A DNA stretch of 64,000 nucleotides, taken from the NCBI GenBank assembly GCA_051653605.1, contig JBOFWL010000145.1, positions 124,001-188,000 of the forward strand, given 5' to 3'. Source of the stretch: JBOFWL01 sp051653605. Lineage in GTDB: Bacteria; Spirochaetota; Brevinematia; Brevinematales; Brevinemataceae. Below are positions 24,229 to 34,189 of this stretch, in pieces; the stretch's first letter is position 1, and each line of letters opens with the position of its first letter. The notes under the pieces are model-generated. The model saw nothing but the letters and a program-made list of their open reading frames with translations. It was not told where the DNA came from and made no database searches. The position numbers and the translations under genes are program-made.

Positions 24229-27200
24229 TTACTCGTGGTGTTCAACGCTTTTTTTACCCAGAATTTTAATTCCTTCGTAACGCTTAATACCTGTTCCGGC
24301 TGGTATCAATTGTCCAATAATTAAGTTTTCTTTTAATCCTTGGAGACTATCAACCGCACCTCTTAGAGCTGCACTAGAAAGCACTTTTGGTGTTTCTTGG
24401 AAAGAAGCCGCAGACAAGAAACTCTCTGTATAGAGTGATGCTTTGGTCAATCCCATCAAGATAGGAGCAGCCTTAGCACATTGTCCACCTTGTTTAGCAA
24501 CGCTAATATTTTCGTTCATAAAGGCATGTCTATCAACGGTTTGCCCTGTAATGAATTCTGTATCGCCTGGATCCGTAATTTCAACTTTACGAAGCATTTG
24601 ACGAACAATAACAGAAATATGTTTTTCGTTAATGTCCACACCTTGCAAGCGATAAACAGATTGAATTTCTTCCAATAAGAATTGTTCAGCAGCATTTTGC
24701 CCAAGAATACGAAGCACATCGTGAGGAGAAACAACACCATCACAAAGTGGCTCGCCCGCTTCTACTTTGTCTCCGATACGAACATAAATGTTTTTACCTG
24801 AAGCAATAATATGAGGAAATACGCGTCCATTAGAGCCAACAACGTTTACCGTATATTTACCTTTTTTCTGGTCAATTGTTCCTACAATTCCGCTACAAAG
24901 AGCAATCACAGCAGCATTTTTAGGTTGACGACTTTCAAAAAGCTCGGTAACTCGAGGAAGACCCCCAATAATATCTTTGGTTCGTCGTTTTGCTAAGGGG
25001 CGGCGAGCAACAGTATCACCAGGTTTCACTTGGCGGCCTTCTTCAACAGCCAATGCAACCCCTGCAACCAACATAAATCGCTCCAACTCTGCTCCAGATT
25101 CGTCGACAACAAGTAAAAGACTTTTATCTTTTTCCATTTCGCCATCAACTTCTTTTTCGGCAAATTTGATCATCCCTTCTCGTTCACAAATATAAAGCTC
25201 ATTATAGGGGTCGAACTCTACAAGCGCAGTGCCTTTAGGAACAATTGATTCTTTATTAATAGAAATTGTTGCCCCAACACGGATAGGATAGCTATATCTT
25301 TGCGTTTCTAAGGCAAGAAGGCTATCTCCTTCGAGTTGAAGACGAACTCTTTTACCATAACGTAAATCTTGTCCATTTTTAAGAGTTGCAACAAGATGTT
25401 CTCCTGCAATATCTTTTCCATTGAGATTTTTAGCATCATCAGGATTGGAAAGATCAGCGATAGCAATTTTATCGAGAATCTTATGAACCTCAATATTTCC
25501 TTTACGTGTGATGATACGTTCAATGCCATTAGCAGTGGGGCGTTCGACAACGTGTTCAGGAACAGAACGTACAAAAGCATCATAAGTAAGAGAAAGACGA
25601 TTTTCCTCAGTACTTGTTGCAGCTGTTCCTCCAATATGGAAGGTACGCATTGTCAACTGAGTACCAGGTTGTCCAATTGATTCGGCAGCAATAATACCAA
25701 CTGCTTCACCAATCTCTACCTTACGTAATTGAGAAAGATCCCAACCATAACATTTTGCACATACGCCTTGAGATGCTTCACAGGTGAGAACGGAGCGAAT
25801 TCTAAGTTTATCAATATCTGCTTCATCAATACGTGTGACGGCTTCTTCGTCGATAATTTCATTAGAGCGAACAATTATTTCACCGTTACGAGGATCAAAC
25901 ACATCCATTGCAGAAATACGTCCCAAACAGCGGTCGGCAAGAGTTTTAATGATCTCTTCCCCTTTACGTACAGCTTCTAATTCCATATATCTTAGAGTAT
26001 TACAGTCTTCCGACGTTATAACCACGTCTTGAGCAATATCCACTAGTTTACGAGTTAGATAACCGGCGTCAGCTGTTTTCAAGGCAGTATCGGCAAGACC
26101 TTTACGAGCACCGTGAGAAGAAATAAAGTATTCAAGTACGTTTAGACCTTCTTTAAAGTTTGAACGAATAGCCATTTCAAGAATTTCTCCTGAAGGTTTC
26201 GCCATAAGTCCCCGCATCCCTGCAAGCTGACGAATCTGCTCACGAGATCCCCGGGCCCCGGAGTCCATCATAACGTAAAGGCTGTTGAATCCGCCCTCAC
26301 TATCACGAAGTTTATTTTCAACAAGTTTTTTCAAGCGTTCATTTGTGGAAGACCACAAGTCCATCACTTTGTTATATTTTTCATCGTAGGAGGTCAATCC
26401 TTTACGGAAAGTATCCTCGATACGGCGAACTTCTTCTTCGGTTTTAGCAATAATGGCTGCTTTTTCTTCTGGAATTTCAACATCAGAAATACCAATAGTA
26501 ACACCAAGTCTTGTTGCGTGGGAATAACCAATATTTTTAAGATCATCCACTAAGAGAGCGGTTTCTCTTGTACCATATTCTTTAAAACAACGAGCAACAA
26601 GGTTTTCAATACGCTTTGATGTGAGGGTTTCATTAACAAAGCCAAGTTTTGAAGGAATAATTTGGTTGAACATTACTCGACCAAGAGATGTTTCAACCCA
26701 TTCTCCACCCACTTTATAAAGAATCCAATCTTCGAAAGCAAGATGTTTTCCATCAAGAGCATAAAGAAGTTCACCATAGCTATCATATTTTTTCATCTTT
26801 TCAGGTTTATGAAGCTTAGTTTTAGTAAGGTGATAAATTCCCAACACCATATCCTGTGTAGGATACACAACTGGGCGTCCATTTGCAGGGTTGAGCAAGT
26901 TTCGAGAAGACAGCATTAAAATCCATGCTTCAATTTGAGCTTCTGGAGACAGCGGCACGTGAACGGCCATTTGGTCTCCGTCGAAGTCGGCATTATAAGC
27001 ATGACAAACCAACGGGTGCAACTGGATAGCTTTTTCTTCAACAAGGATAGGTTCAAAGGCTTGGATACCAAGTCGGTGCAATGTTGGGGCACGGTTGAGA
27101 AGCACTGGGTGGTTTTGAACCACTTTTTCAAGAATTTCCCACACTCTATCATCTTCTGTCTCAATAAGGCGCTTTGCCGCTTTGATATTTGTTGCATATT

Positions 27201-28329
27201 CTTTATCAACAAGCCCACGCATTACAAAAGGTTTGAAAAGTTCAAGAGCCATTTGCTTAGGCAAGCCACACTGGTGAAGTTTAAGTGAAGGCCCAACAAT
27301 AATAACCGAACGCCCAGAATAGTCTACACGTTTTCCAAGCAAGTTTTGTCGGAAACGCCCTTGTTTTCCTTTCAGAATATCAGAAAGAGATTTTAAAGGT
27401 CTATCCCCTCCCCCTGTAACTGGGTGAGCACGACGAGAGTTATCAAATAGTGAGTCTGCCGCATCTTGAACCATACGCATTTCGTTTCGAATGATAATTT
27501 CAGGAGCATTTACTTGTCGGAGTTTTTTCAAGCGATTATTTCGGTTGATTAGACGTCGGTAGAGATCATTGATATCAGAGGTAGCAAATCTTCCACCATC
27601 AAGGGGAACCATAGGGCGTAAATCGGGAGGAAGAACAGGTACCGCATCAAGAATAATCCATTCAGGCTTATTTTTAGACTTACGAAGATCTTCAATTAGC
27701 TCAAGACGTTTAATAACTTTTTTGTCGCTTTTATTTTGATACTCATTGGTTGATCGCAACTCATCTGCAAGCGCATCTAAGTCGAGATTTTTCAAAATTT
27801 GGCGAACGGCACCGGCACCGGCACCGGCTGTAAAGGCTTCTTTATACTGATTACGATATTCATCGTATTCTTCATCAGTTAGAACTTGGTTAGGAGCAAG
27901 GTCGGTCTCACCGGCATCAATTACGATGTATTTTTCAAAATAGAGAATGCTTTGAATATCGCTAGGGGCAACATCCAACAGGATTGCAATTTTTGAAGGA
28001 ATAATACGGTAGTACCAAATATGAGCAATAGGTGCCATAAGTTCAATATGACCCGTGCGGTAGCGGCGAACTTTTGATTCGGTAACCTCTACTCCACAGC
28101 GATCACAGAGAATCCCTTTATAGCGGATGGAGCGAAATTTTCCACAGGGGCATTCGTAGTCTTTTGTAGGTCCAAAAATACGTTCACAGAATAAGCCACC
28201 TGGTTCGGGTTTAAGCGAGCGGTAGTTAATTGTTTCGGGCTTGAGTACCTCACCGTGTGATAGTGAGCGTACCAACTCGGAGCTTGCTAAGCTAACCGAA
28301 ATTGATGCAAAACCTTTAATATCTTTCAT
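24229..28329 (-). CDS. rpoC: DNA-directed RNA polymerase subunit beta'
   Basis: Beta' holds the catalytic Mg2+ and much of the clamp. The 1366-residue product has the N-terminal zinc ribbon (CPCGKFRSIRYKG then CDRCGVEVT), the active-site loop NADFDGDQM, and the second zinc site with CEASQGVCAKCYGWD. The C-terminal part includes GEAVGIIAAESIGQPGTQLTMR, the trigger loop area. No large lineage insertion is evident. It follows rpoB by 18 bp and ends the operon. Confidence 0.98.
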   Translation of the reverse strand: MKDIKGFASISVSLASSELVRSLSHGEVLKPETINYRSLKPEPGGLFCERIFGPTKDYECPCGKFRSIRYKGILCDRCGVEVTESKVRRYRTGHIELMAPIAHIWYYRIIPSKIAILLDVAPSDIQSILYFEKYIVIDAGETDLAPNQVLTDEEYDEYRNQYKEAFTAGAGAGAVRQILKNLDLDALADELRSTNEYQNKSDKKVIKRLELIEDLRKSKNKPEWIILDAVPVLPPDLRPMVPLDGGRFATSDINDLYRRLINRNNRLKKLRQVNAPEIIIRNEMRMVQDAADSLFDNSRRAHPVTGGGDRPLKSLSDILKGKQGRFRQNLLGKRVDYSGRSVIIVGPSLKLHQCGLPKQMALELFKPFVMRGLVDKEYATNIKAAKRLIETEDDRVWEILEKVVQNHPVLLNRAPTLHRLGIQAFEPILVEEKAIQLHPLVCHAYNADFDGDQMAVHVPLSPEAQIEAWILMLSSRNLLNPANGRPVVYPTQDMVLGIYHLTKTKLHKPEKMKKYDSYGELLYALDGKHLAFEDWILYKVGGEWVETSLGRVMFNQIIPSKLGFVNETLTSKRIENLVARCFKEYGTRETALLVDDLKNIGYSHATRLGVTIGISDVEIPEEKAAIIAKTEEEVRRIEDTFRKGLTSYDEKYNKVMDLWSSTNERLKKLVENKLRDSEGGFNSLYVMMDSGARGSREQIRQLAGMRGLMAKPSGEILEMAIRSNFKEGLNVLEYFISSHGARKGLADTALKTADAGYLTRKLVDIAQDVVITSEDCNTLRYMELEAVRKGEEIIKTLADRCLGRISAMDVFDPRNGEIIVRSNEIIDEEAVTRIDEADIDKLRIRSVLTCEASQGVCAKCYGWDLSQLRKVEIGEAVGIIAAESIGQPGTQLTMRTFHIGGTAATSTEENRLSLTYDAFVRSVPEHVVERPTANGIERIITRKGNIEVHKILDKIAIADLSNPDDAKNLNGKDIAGEHLVATLKNGQDLRYGKRVRLQLEGDSLLALETQRYSYPIRVGATISINKESIVPKGTALVEFDPYNELYICEREGMIKFAEKEVDGEMEKDKSLLLVVDESGAELERFMLVAGVALAVEEGRQVKPGDTVARRPLAKRRTKDIIGGLPRVTELFESRQPKNAAVIALCSGIVGTIDQKKGKYTVNVVGSNGRVFPHIIASGKNIYVRIGDKVEAGEPLCDGVVSPHDVLRILGQNAAEQFLLEEIQSVYRLQGVDINEKHISVIVRQMLRKVEITDPGDTEFITGQTVDRHAFMNENISVAKQGGQCAKAAPILMGLTKASLYTESFLSAASFQETPKVLSSAALRGAVDSLQGLKENLIIGQLIPAGTGIKRYEGIKILGKKSVEHHE

Positions 28330-28347
28330 CGATTAATCTCCTATCCC

Positions 28348-31300
28348 TTACACCAAATGCACGCGCATGTCGAGCATATCTTTTTCTTTTTCATTCAAGG
28401 CGACGCGCTTTCCGCTCTTATCGTACACTTGAATATCCAATGCAAGCCCTCTTAATTCTTGAACAAGCACATTGAATGATTCTGGAATACTTGGGGAGGT
28501 AATGCTCTTTCCTTTAATGATACCCTCGTAAACACGGTCTCTTCCTTCGGTATCGTCTGATTTAACGGTCATCATTTCTTGAAGAAGATTAGACACACCA
28601 TAGGCTTCCAAAGCCCAAACTTCCATTTCTCCAAGTCTTTGTCCACCAAAGTTAGCCTTACCTCGGAGAGGTTGTTGTGTAACTAAGGAGTATGGACCAA
28701 CAGAACGAGCATGAAGTTTATCATCAACCATGTGGTGGAGTTTAAGTACATACATCACACCAACAAATACTGGTTTTTGGAAGAATTCTCCACTTCGTCC
28801 ATCACGCAATTGATATTTTCCGTTCTTTTGGAGCTTAACAATATCCCAATATTTGCGGATTTCTTCTTCGGTTTCACCATATTTGGTTCGTTCTTCCAGA
28901 AGTTCTTTAAGAATCTTTTCGTTTGCAAGATCGATTTGAGCCTCAATCTGTTCGAGAGACGCACCTTGGAAAGCAGGACACTGGTATTTAACACCCAGTT
29001 TCAAACCTGCATAGCCGAGTAATGTCTCGAAGAGCTGCCCAAGGTTCATCCGCGATGGAACCCCGAGTGGATTGAGAAGCACATCAACAGCACGTCCATC
29101 GGGAAGGAAAGGCATATCTTCTTCTCTCATAACTCGAGAGACGACCCCTTTATTTCCGTGACGTCCAGCGATCTTATCTCCAGGTTTAATTTTTCGCTTT
29201 TTAGCAATGTATACTTTGATGAGTTTGAGCTGGCCAGGAGCTAATTCATCCCCATTTTGAATAGTGAAAACTTTGACGTCAACAACAACACCATCTTCTC
29301 CGTGAGGCACAGTTTTAGAAGTATCGCTAACTTCTTTAGCTTTCTCACCAAAGATTGCGTGTAAAAGCCGGAATTCTGGGGTTTCTGTAGGTTCACCCTT
29401 AGGAGTAACCTTACCAACAAGAATATCCCCTGCTTTTACATAAGCACCAACTCGAACAATACCGTCCTCATCAAGATTTCTAAGCGCGTCTTCACCAACA
29501 TTTGGGATTTCACGCGTAATTTCTTCAGAGCCAAGTTTTGTTTCGAGGGCAGGGCATTCTATTACTGTGCTATAAATAGAAGTAAAATCATCATCTTGGA
29601 TTAATTTTTCCGAGAGAAGCACAGCGTCTTCATAGTTATATCCGTTCCAAGGCATAAAGGCAACAACGGCATTTTTTCCAAGAGCCAATTCACCCTTTTC
29701 GGTACCAAAGCCATCAGCAAGAACTTCACCTTTAAGAACTTTATCTCCAACAGAAACAACAGGTTTTTGGTTGAAGGTAGTATCTTGGTTTGTTCTTCTA
29801 TATTTTGTGAGGTTATAACTTTTTGCCTTATCACCACTTTGGATGGTTATAGTTGCAGCATCTACTCTGGTAATTTCCCCATCTTGTTCAGCCAAAATAA
29901 CAGCACGAGAATCTCTTGCAACATAGTATTCCATTCCTGTTCCCACAATTGGTGAGGTGGAACGAAGTAAAGGCATTGCCTGACGTTGCATGTTTGATCC
30001 CATAAGAGCACGGTTAGCGTCATCATGTTCGATGAAAGGAATCAACGCCGCAGATACCGACAACAACTGAAGCGCACTCACGTCCATAAGCTGCACTTTA
30101 GATTTAGGAACAAGCTCAAATTCTCCTTTAAAGCGTACGCGAGGGAATTCTTCGGTGATATTCCAGTCTTTATCCATCTCCACGTTTACAGGAACAATAT
30201 ATTGATGTTCTTCTTCGTCGGCAGAAAGATAAATAATTTCTTGTGTTACTTTTCCATCTTTAACAACGAGATAAGGAGTTTCAAGGAATCCATAATGATT
30301 TACTCGAGCAAAAATAGAAAGCGATACAATAAGACCGATATTCGGGCCTTCAGGAGTTTCAATAGGACAAACACGCCCATAGTGAGTATGGTGAACGTCA
30401 CGAACTTCAAAGCCCGCTCTATCACGACTCAAACCACCAGGACCAAGAGCAGAAAGACGACGTTTGTGCGTCAATTCAGAAATAGGGTTAGTTTGATCCA
30501 TGAACTGAGACAACTGACTCATTCCAAAGAAATCATTAATAGCCGACATTATCGGTTTAATATTAATAATATTTTGAGGAGACAGATCCTCTTGATCTCG
30601 GGTAGAAAGTTTTTCTTTTATTGCTTTTTCAACAGTACCAAAAGCTGCCAAAATAGGTGTGACAATTAACTCAGAAACAGAACGCACACGACGATTTCCA
30701 AGGTGGTCAACATCATCTACAGGAGCTTCTGCGTTAGCCACAGCAATAAGGTGACGAAGAGTTCTGGTAATATCTTCAAACGAGAGGGTTCGGACATCCA
30801 GTAAGGCTTCTCTATCTGTTTTTTCTAGATCATTATAGAGTTTTGCCGTCATTTTATAGCGACCAACATCTCCCAAATCATACTGTCTATTATTAAAGAA
30901 CATATCATTAAGATTTCTCAAAATAACATCAAAAGGTGCTGCCTCACCTGGGTGAAGAATAGAGTAAATCTTTTTCACAGCCTTTTGAATGTTGTCTTTG
31001 GTATCATCTTTTTCAAGTGTATTCACAAGGGTTTTATTTTTTTGGAGAGATTCTGGAGTAATAATTTTTATTGTTTTTAGGCCCATTTGAAAGAACTGGT
31101 TGACCGTATTAGGGAAGAGTTTATCCATAGCCGAGGCAACAATATTGCCTTCAGCATCGGTAATTGTTTCACCTAAGTATTGACCAACTAATGTTCTAAG
31201 AGCTTCTGAAGTGTCTTCAAGGGGAGCTTCTGTCATTTCAAAGAATGCAGAAACTACTTGATCGACATTCATATTTAAAGAGTGAAGTAAGGTCGTAACC

Positions 31301-31869
31301 AAAACCTTTCGGCGAGAATCAATACGAACATACATCAAATCTTTTTTGGTATCAATGAGGAATTCTAACCAAGAACCTTTCTCAGGGACGATCTTGGAAG
31401 AAAACTCTTTATTTTTCATACTAAAGAGAACACCGGGACTCTTATAAATCTGATTGACAACAACACGTTCAGCACCATTAATAATAAAGGTACCTCTCTC
31501 TGTCATCATAGGGAAATCTCCGATATAAATATCTTTCTCTTTGATTTCGCCTGTTTTTCGATCAATCAAACGAAAAACCACTTTGAGTGGGGCGGTGTAA
31601 GATAAGTTTTTATCAAAAGCTTCATCTTGAGAGTATTTTAATTCACCAACCTCGTAATGAATATACTCGATGACAATATTACCATCAGTGCTGGTAATAG
31701 GAAACACGCTTTGAAAAACACCTTCTAAACCTTTTTTCTCACGATTTTTAGAGCTAACATCTTGTTGAAGAAACTCTGCAAATGAATCTAGTTGAATAGC
31801 CAAAAGATCTGGCGCTTCGGTTTGGGTTTGGAATTGGGCAAAAGACACACGTTGTAGTTTTCTTGCCAT
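28348..31869 (-). CDS. rpoB: DNA-directed RNA polymerase subunit beta
   Basis: Beta forms one pincer and the rifampicin pocket. The 1173-residue product has the lobe segments EKGSWLEFLIDTKKDLMYVR, the rifampicin region GMSQLSQFMDQTNPISELTHK followed by RRLSALGPGG, and the C-terminal GGQRLGEMEVWALEAYG. At the position equal to E. coli Ser531 it has Ser; several rifampicin-resistant spirochaetes have Asn here, as known for Borrelia. The gene is separated from rplL by 142 bp that hold a strong hairpin. Confidence 0.98.
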   Translation of the reverse strand: MARKLQRVSFAQFQTQTEAPDLLAIQLDSFAEFLQQDVSSKNREKKGLEGVFQSVFPITSTDGNIVIEYIHYEVGELKYSQDEAFDKNLSYTAPLKVVFRLIDRKTGEIKEKDIYIGDFPMMTERGTFIINGAERVVVNQIYKSPGVLFSMKNKEFSSKIVPEKGSWLEFLIDTKKDLMYVRIDSRRKVLVTTLLHSLNMNVDQVVSAFFEMTEAPLEDTSEALRTLVGQYLGETITDAEGNIVASAMDKLFPNTVNQFFQMGLKTIKIITPESLQKNKTLVNTLEKDDTKDNIQKAVKKIYSILHPGEAAPFDVILRNLNDMFFNNRQYDLGDVGRYKMTAKLYNDLEKTDREALLDVRTLSFEDITRTLRHLIAVANAEAPVDDVDHLGNRRVRSVSELIVTPILAAFGTVEKAIKEKLSTRDQEDLSPQNIINIKPIMSAINDFFGMSQLSQFMDQTNPISELTHKRRLSALGPGGLSRDRAGFEVRDVHHTHYGRVCPIETPEGPNIGLIVSLSIFARVNHYGFLETPYLVVKDGKVTQEIIYLSADEEEHQYIVPVNVEMDKDWNITEEFPRVRFKGEFELVPKSKVQLMDVSALQLLSVSAALIPFIEHDDANRALMGSNMQRQAMPLLRSTSPIVGTGMEYYVARDSRAVILAEQDGEITRVDAATITIQSGDKAKSYNLTKYRRTNQDTTFNQKPVVSVGDKVLKGEVLADGFGTEKGELALGKNAVVAFMPWNGYNYEDAVLLSEKLIQDDDFTSIYSTVIECPALETKLGSEEITREIPNVGEDALRNLDEDGIVRVGAYVKAGDILVGKVTPKGEPTETPEFRLLHAIFGEKAKEVSDTSKTVPHGEDGVVVDVKVFTIQNGDELAPGQLKLIKVYIAKKRKIKPGDKIAGRHGNKGVVSRVMREEDMPFLPDGRAVDVLLNPLGVPSRMNLGQLFETLLGYAGLKLGVKYQCPAFQGASLEQIEAQIDLANEKILKELLEERTKYGETEEEIRKYWDIVKLQKNGKYQLRDGRSGEFFQKPVFVGVMYVLKLHHMVDDKLHARSVGPYSLVTQQPLRGKANFGGQRLGEMEVWALEAYGVSNLLQEMMTVKSDDTEGRDRVYEGIIKGKSITSPSIPESFNVLVQELRGLALDIQVYDKSGKRVALNEKEKDMLDMRVHLV

Positions 31870-31966
31870 TAATCTCTCCGAATGGAATAAGAATAGCGCA
31901 GTGCTTTAATCACACTGGGCTTTGCCGCTAGGGCTAAATTACACTATAAAAAGAAAAATACGCAGT

Positions 31967-31992
31967 CAACCCCTATCTGAAGATAGGGGTTG
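31967..31992 (-). promoter_or_regulatory. rplL-rpoB intergenic hairpin
   Basis: A perfect 11-bp stem (CAACCCCTATC/GATAGGGGTTG) around a 4-nt loop lies 20 bases after rplL. There is a T-rich stretch after it, but not directly at the stem, so partial attenuation or RNA processing is more likely than full termination. E. coli has an attenuator and an RNase III site in the same gap. Confidence 0.7.
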
Positions 31993-32011
31993 TGCGTGAA
32001 CGTTTATCAAC

Positions 32012-32383
32012 TTATTTGACTTCGACGACAGCGCCAGCAGCTTCCAATTTTTCTTTAATTGTTTTTGCTTCCGCGTCTTCAATGCCTTCTTTAAGGGCTG
32101 TTTTACCCATAGATTCAGCCATTTCTTTAGCTTCTTTAAGTCCAAGACCTGTAATTTCACGAACGGCTTTAATAACTTCAATTTTGTTAGCACCAGGATC
32201 TGTGATAAATACAGAAACAGTTGTAGAAGCAGCAGCAGCACCAGCAGCACCAGCAGCAGGAGCAGCAGCAGCGGCAACAGCCTTCACATCGAATTCTTCT
32301 TCGATCTTTTTGCGAAGATCGTTGAGTTCCAAGACGGTCATATCTTTAATAAGATCAAACACTTTTTGTACGTTGTCAGCCAT
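32012..32383 (-). CDS. rplL: 50S ribosomal protein L7/L12
   Basis: L7/L12 dimers form the stalk that recruits translational GTPases. The 123-residue product has the N-terminal dimer domain, an Ala/Gly/Pro hinge (about 35-54) and the C-terminal domain KIEVIKAVREITGLGLKEAK. The Ala-rich hinge resembles the FlaA tail in this window by composition. Confidence 0.97.
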   Translation of the reverse strand: MADNVQKVFDLIKDMTVLELNDLRKKIEEEFDVKAVAAAAAPAAGAAGAAAASTTVSVFITDPGANKIEVIKAVREITGLGLKEAKEMAESMGKTALKEGIEDAEAKTIKEKLEAAGAVVEVK

Positions 32384-32416
32384 TTTCAGCTCCTTTATTT
32401 TTATATTACTAAATTA

Positions 32417-32911
32417 TTATGCAGACTTTTCTTTTTTGTCTGCAAGCGCTTCAAGAGTTCCATTGAACTTAGCTAGAACAGAAGTCATACCACCAAGCAC
32501 CATTGCAATAAGCTCGATGCGTCCAGGAAGTTTAGAAAGTTCTATAACATCATCTTTAGCATAAACTTTTCCTGTCATATAACCGGCTTTAAATCCTAGT
32601 AACTCATTCTCAGCAGCAAACTTGCCAAGCACACGAAGAGTTGCTAATGCATCTTCTCGTCCAATGACAACCATTGTTGATTGAGTTAATACATCATCAA
32701 AACCTTCAAACTTATTGGCATCCAATGCATGTTTGAGCAGGCGATTTTTAAATACACGAGCTTTTGCATTGATCGCAAAGAGCTCTCGGCGCATCTTATT
32801 AGAAGCCTTAACTGTTAAACCTTGGAAAGAGCAGATGACAAAACCATCAGCTTCTTTTAATTCCTGGGCCAGAGCGGAAGTTACTTCAATTTTTTCTGCT
32901 TTCTTTAACAT
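32417..32911 (-). CDS. rplJ: 50S ribosomal protein L10
   Basis: L10 anchors L7/L12 dimers to the ribosome. The 164-residue product has the RNA-binding N-terminal half (LTVKASNKMRRELFAINAK) and a helical end that binds L12. Only 10 bp separate it from rplA, so there is no room for the usual rplJ leader found in many bacteria. Confidence 0.96.
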   Translation of the reverse strand: MLKKAEKIEVTSALAQELKEADGFVICSFQGLTVKASNKMRRELFAINAKARVFKNRLLKHALDANKFEGFDDVLTQSTMVVIGREDALATLRVLGKFAAENELLGFKAGYMTGKVYAKDDVIELSKLPGRIELIAMVLGGMTSVLAKFNGTLEALADKKEKSA

Positions 32912-32921
32912 TTCCTACCCC

Positions 32922-33632
32922 TTAAACCAGCTTTTTAAAGTCAATACGAACGGCAGGTCCCATAGTGGAAGCAACAACAAAAGATTTTATGTAATCACCT
33001 TTGAGGTCCGTAGGCTTATTTTTAAGAATCAACCGATGAATAGCCATCAAGTTCTCAACAAGATCCTGAGTAGATTTAGATTTTTTCCCGATCACAACGT
33101 GGATATTTCCTGTCTTATCAGCACGAACTTCAACCTTACCGGCTTTAAATTCTTTAACTGTTTTCTCTATTTCAAGAGTTACGTTTCCAGTTTTAGGAGA
33201 AGGCATTAATTTTCTTCGTCCTAAGCCTGCAGCAACGACAGATAAACGAGGCATCATATCAGGTGTAGCAACAACAGCGTCGAAATCAAACCAACCATCT
33301 TTAATTTTTTGAATCAGATCATCACTTCCAACGAAATCTGCACCACAGGCCTTAGCCTCTGCTGCTTTATCGCCTTCTGCAAATACTAAAACTCGCACTT
33401 CTTTACCAATATTATGAGGCATAACAACCGTATCACGAATATTATGTTTTTGTTTAATATTGAGGTTATAGTGTAGTTCAATAGTTTCATCAAATTTAGC
33501 AACGGCAGTTTCTTGACTAAGCTTTACAGCATCTTCAACGCTATAAATAGCAGTTAAATCATGAGCCTGAATTGTAGCTAGCCGTTTCTTAGATCCTTTA
33601 TAGGTAACACCTTTAACGGTAATAGGTTTCAT
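32922..33632 (-). CDS. rplA: 50S ribosomal protein L1
   Basis: L1 forms the mobile stalk at the E site and often represses its own operon. The 236-residue product has the two-domain fold with VVMPHNIGKEVRVLVFAEGD and the signature GLGRRKLMPSPKTGNVT. The usual MPNPKxGT reads MPSPKTGN here. The 3-bp gap to rplK fits coupled translation. Confidence 0.97.
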   Translation of the reverse strand: MKPITVKGVTYKGSKKRLATIQAHDLTAIYSVEDAVKLSQETAVAKFDETIELHYNLNIKQKHNIRDTVVMPHNIGKEVRVLVFAEGDKAAEAKACGADFVGSDDLIQKIKDGWFDFDAVVATPDMMPRLSVVAAGLGRRKLMPSPKTGNVTLEIEKTVKEFKAGKVEVRADKTGNIHVVIGKKSKSTQDLVENLMAIHRLILKNKPTDLKGDYIKSFVVASTMGPAVRIDFKKLV

Positions 33633-33635
33633 AGT

Positions 33636-34088
33636 CTACTCCTCCGTCTCTACGCCCATATTACGGGCTGTACCGCGAACAATAGCCTCTGCAGCCTCTA
33701 TCGTAAACGCATTGAGGTCGGGCATTTTAATTTCAGCGATACGGCGGACTTGTTCTTTTGTCAACTTTCCGATCTTGTTTTTATTGGGTTCAGACGAACC
33801 TTTTTCAGCTGCAAGCTCTTTTAAAATCAAATTGGAAGCTGGGGGTGTTTTAAGCACAAAAGAGAAAGTACGATCAGGATAAATCGTTACTTCAACAGGA
33901 ATTACAAATCCTGCTTTGTCTTTTGTCGCATCATTAAATTGCTGACAAAATGCCTGCAATTGAATTCCCTTAGGGCCTAATGCTGTACCAACAGGTGGCG
34001 CAGGAGTGGCCTTTCCAGCAGCAATTTGAAGCTTGACAACAGACTCTTTAGGTGCGCCGCCACCTTTGGCTGGCGTTTTTGGGGCCAT
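33636..34088 (-). CDS. rplK: 50S ribosomal protein L11
   Basis: L11 lies in the GTPase centre and binds thiostrepton with 23S rRNA. The 150-residue product has KLQIAAGKATPAPPVGTALG and the C-terminal domain RIAEIKMPDLNAFTIEAAEA. It has about 8 extra residues at the N-terminus compared with many homologues (MAPKTPAKGGG). Confidence 0.97.
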   Translation of the reverse strand: MAPKTPAKGGGAPKESVVKLQIAAGKATPAPPVGTALGPKGIQLQAFCQQFNDATKDKAGFVIPVEVTIYPDRTFSFVLKTPPASNLILKELAAEKGSSEPNKNKIGKLTKEQVRRIAEIKMPDLNAFTIEAAEAIVRGTARNMGVETEE

Positions 34089-34119
34089 GGTCTACTCCTA
34101 ACAAAAATTTTAGAAAAGC

Positions 34120-34154
34120 ACCCTAGCAACGGTAGAAGCGGCCGTATATAGGGT
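34120..34154 (-). promoter_or_regulatory. Leader hairpin upstream of rplK
   Basis: ACCCTA (34149-34154 on the minus strand) pairs with TAGGGT (34120-34125), and inside it ACGG pairs with CCGT across a symmetric TAT/TGC internal loop. The stem is followed by GCTTTTC. It might be an attenuator or an L1 or L11 control site; that is inference. Confidence 0.45.
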
Positions 34155-34189
34155 ATCTTTATTCATTTTATTTATTATTAAATAAGAAC

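Noticed and set aside
27800..27835. Short tandem GGCACC repeats in rpoC as a possible repeat element
   Set aside because: They encode a Gly/Ala run in a normal loop of beta' and are only a few units long.
30025..30669. 214-codon plus-strand frame inside rpoB
   Set aside because: Antisense to a highly conserved part of rpoB, with no start signal.
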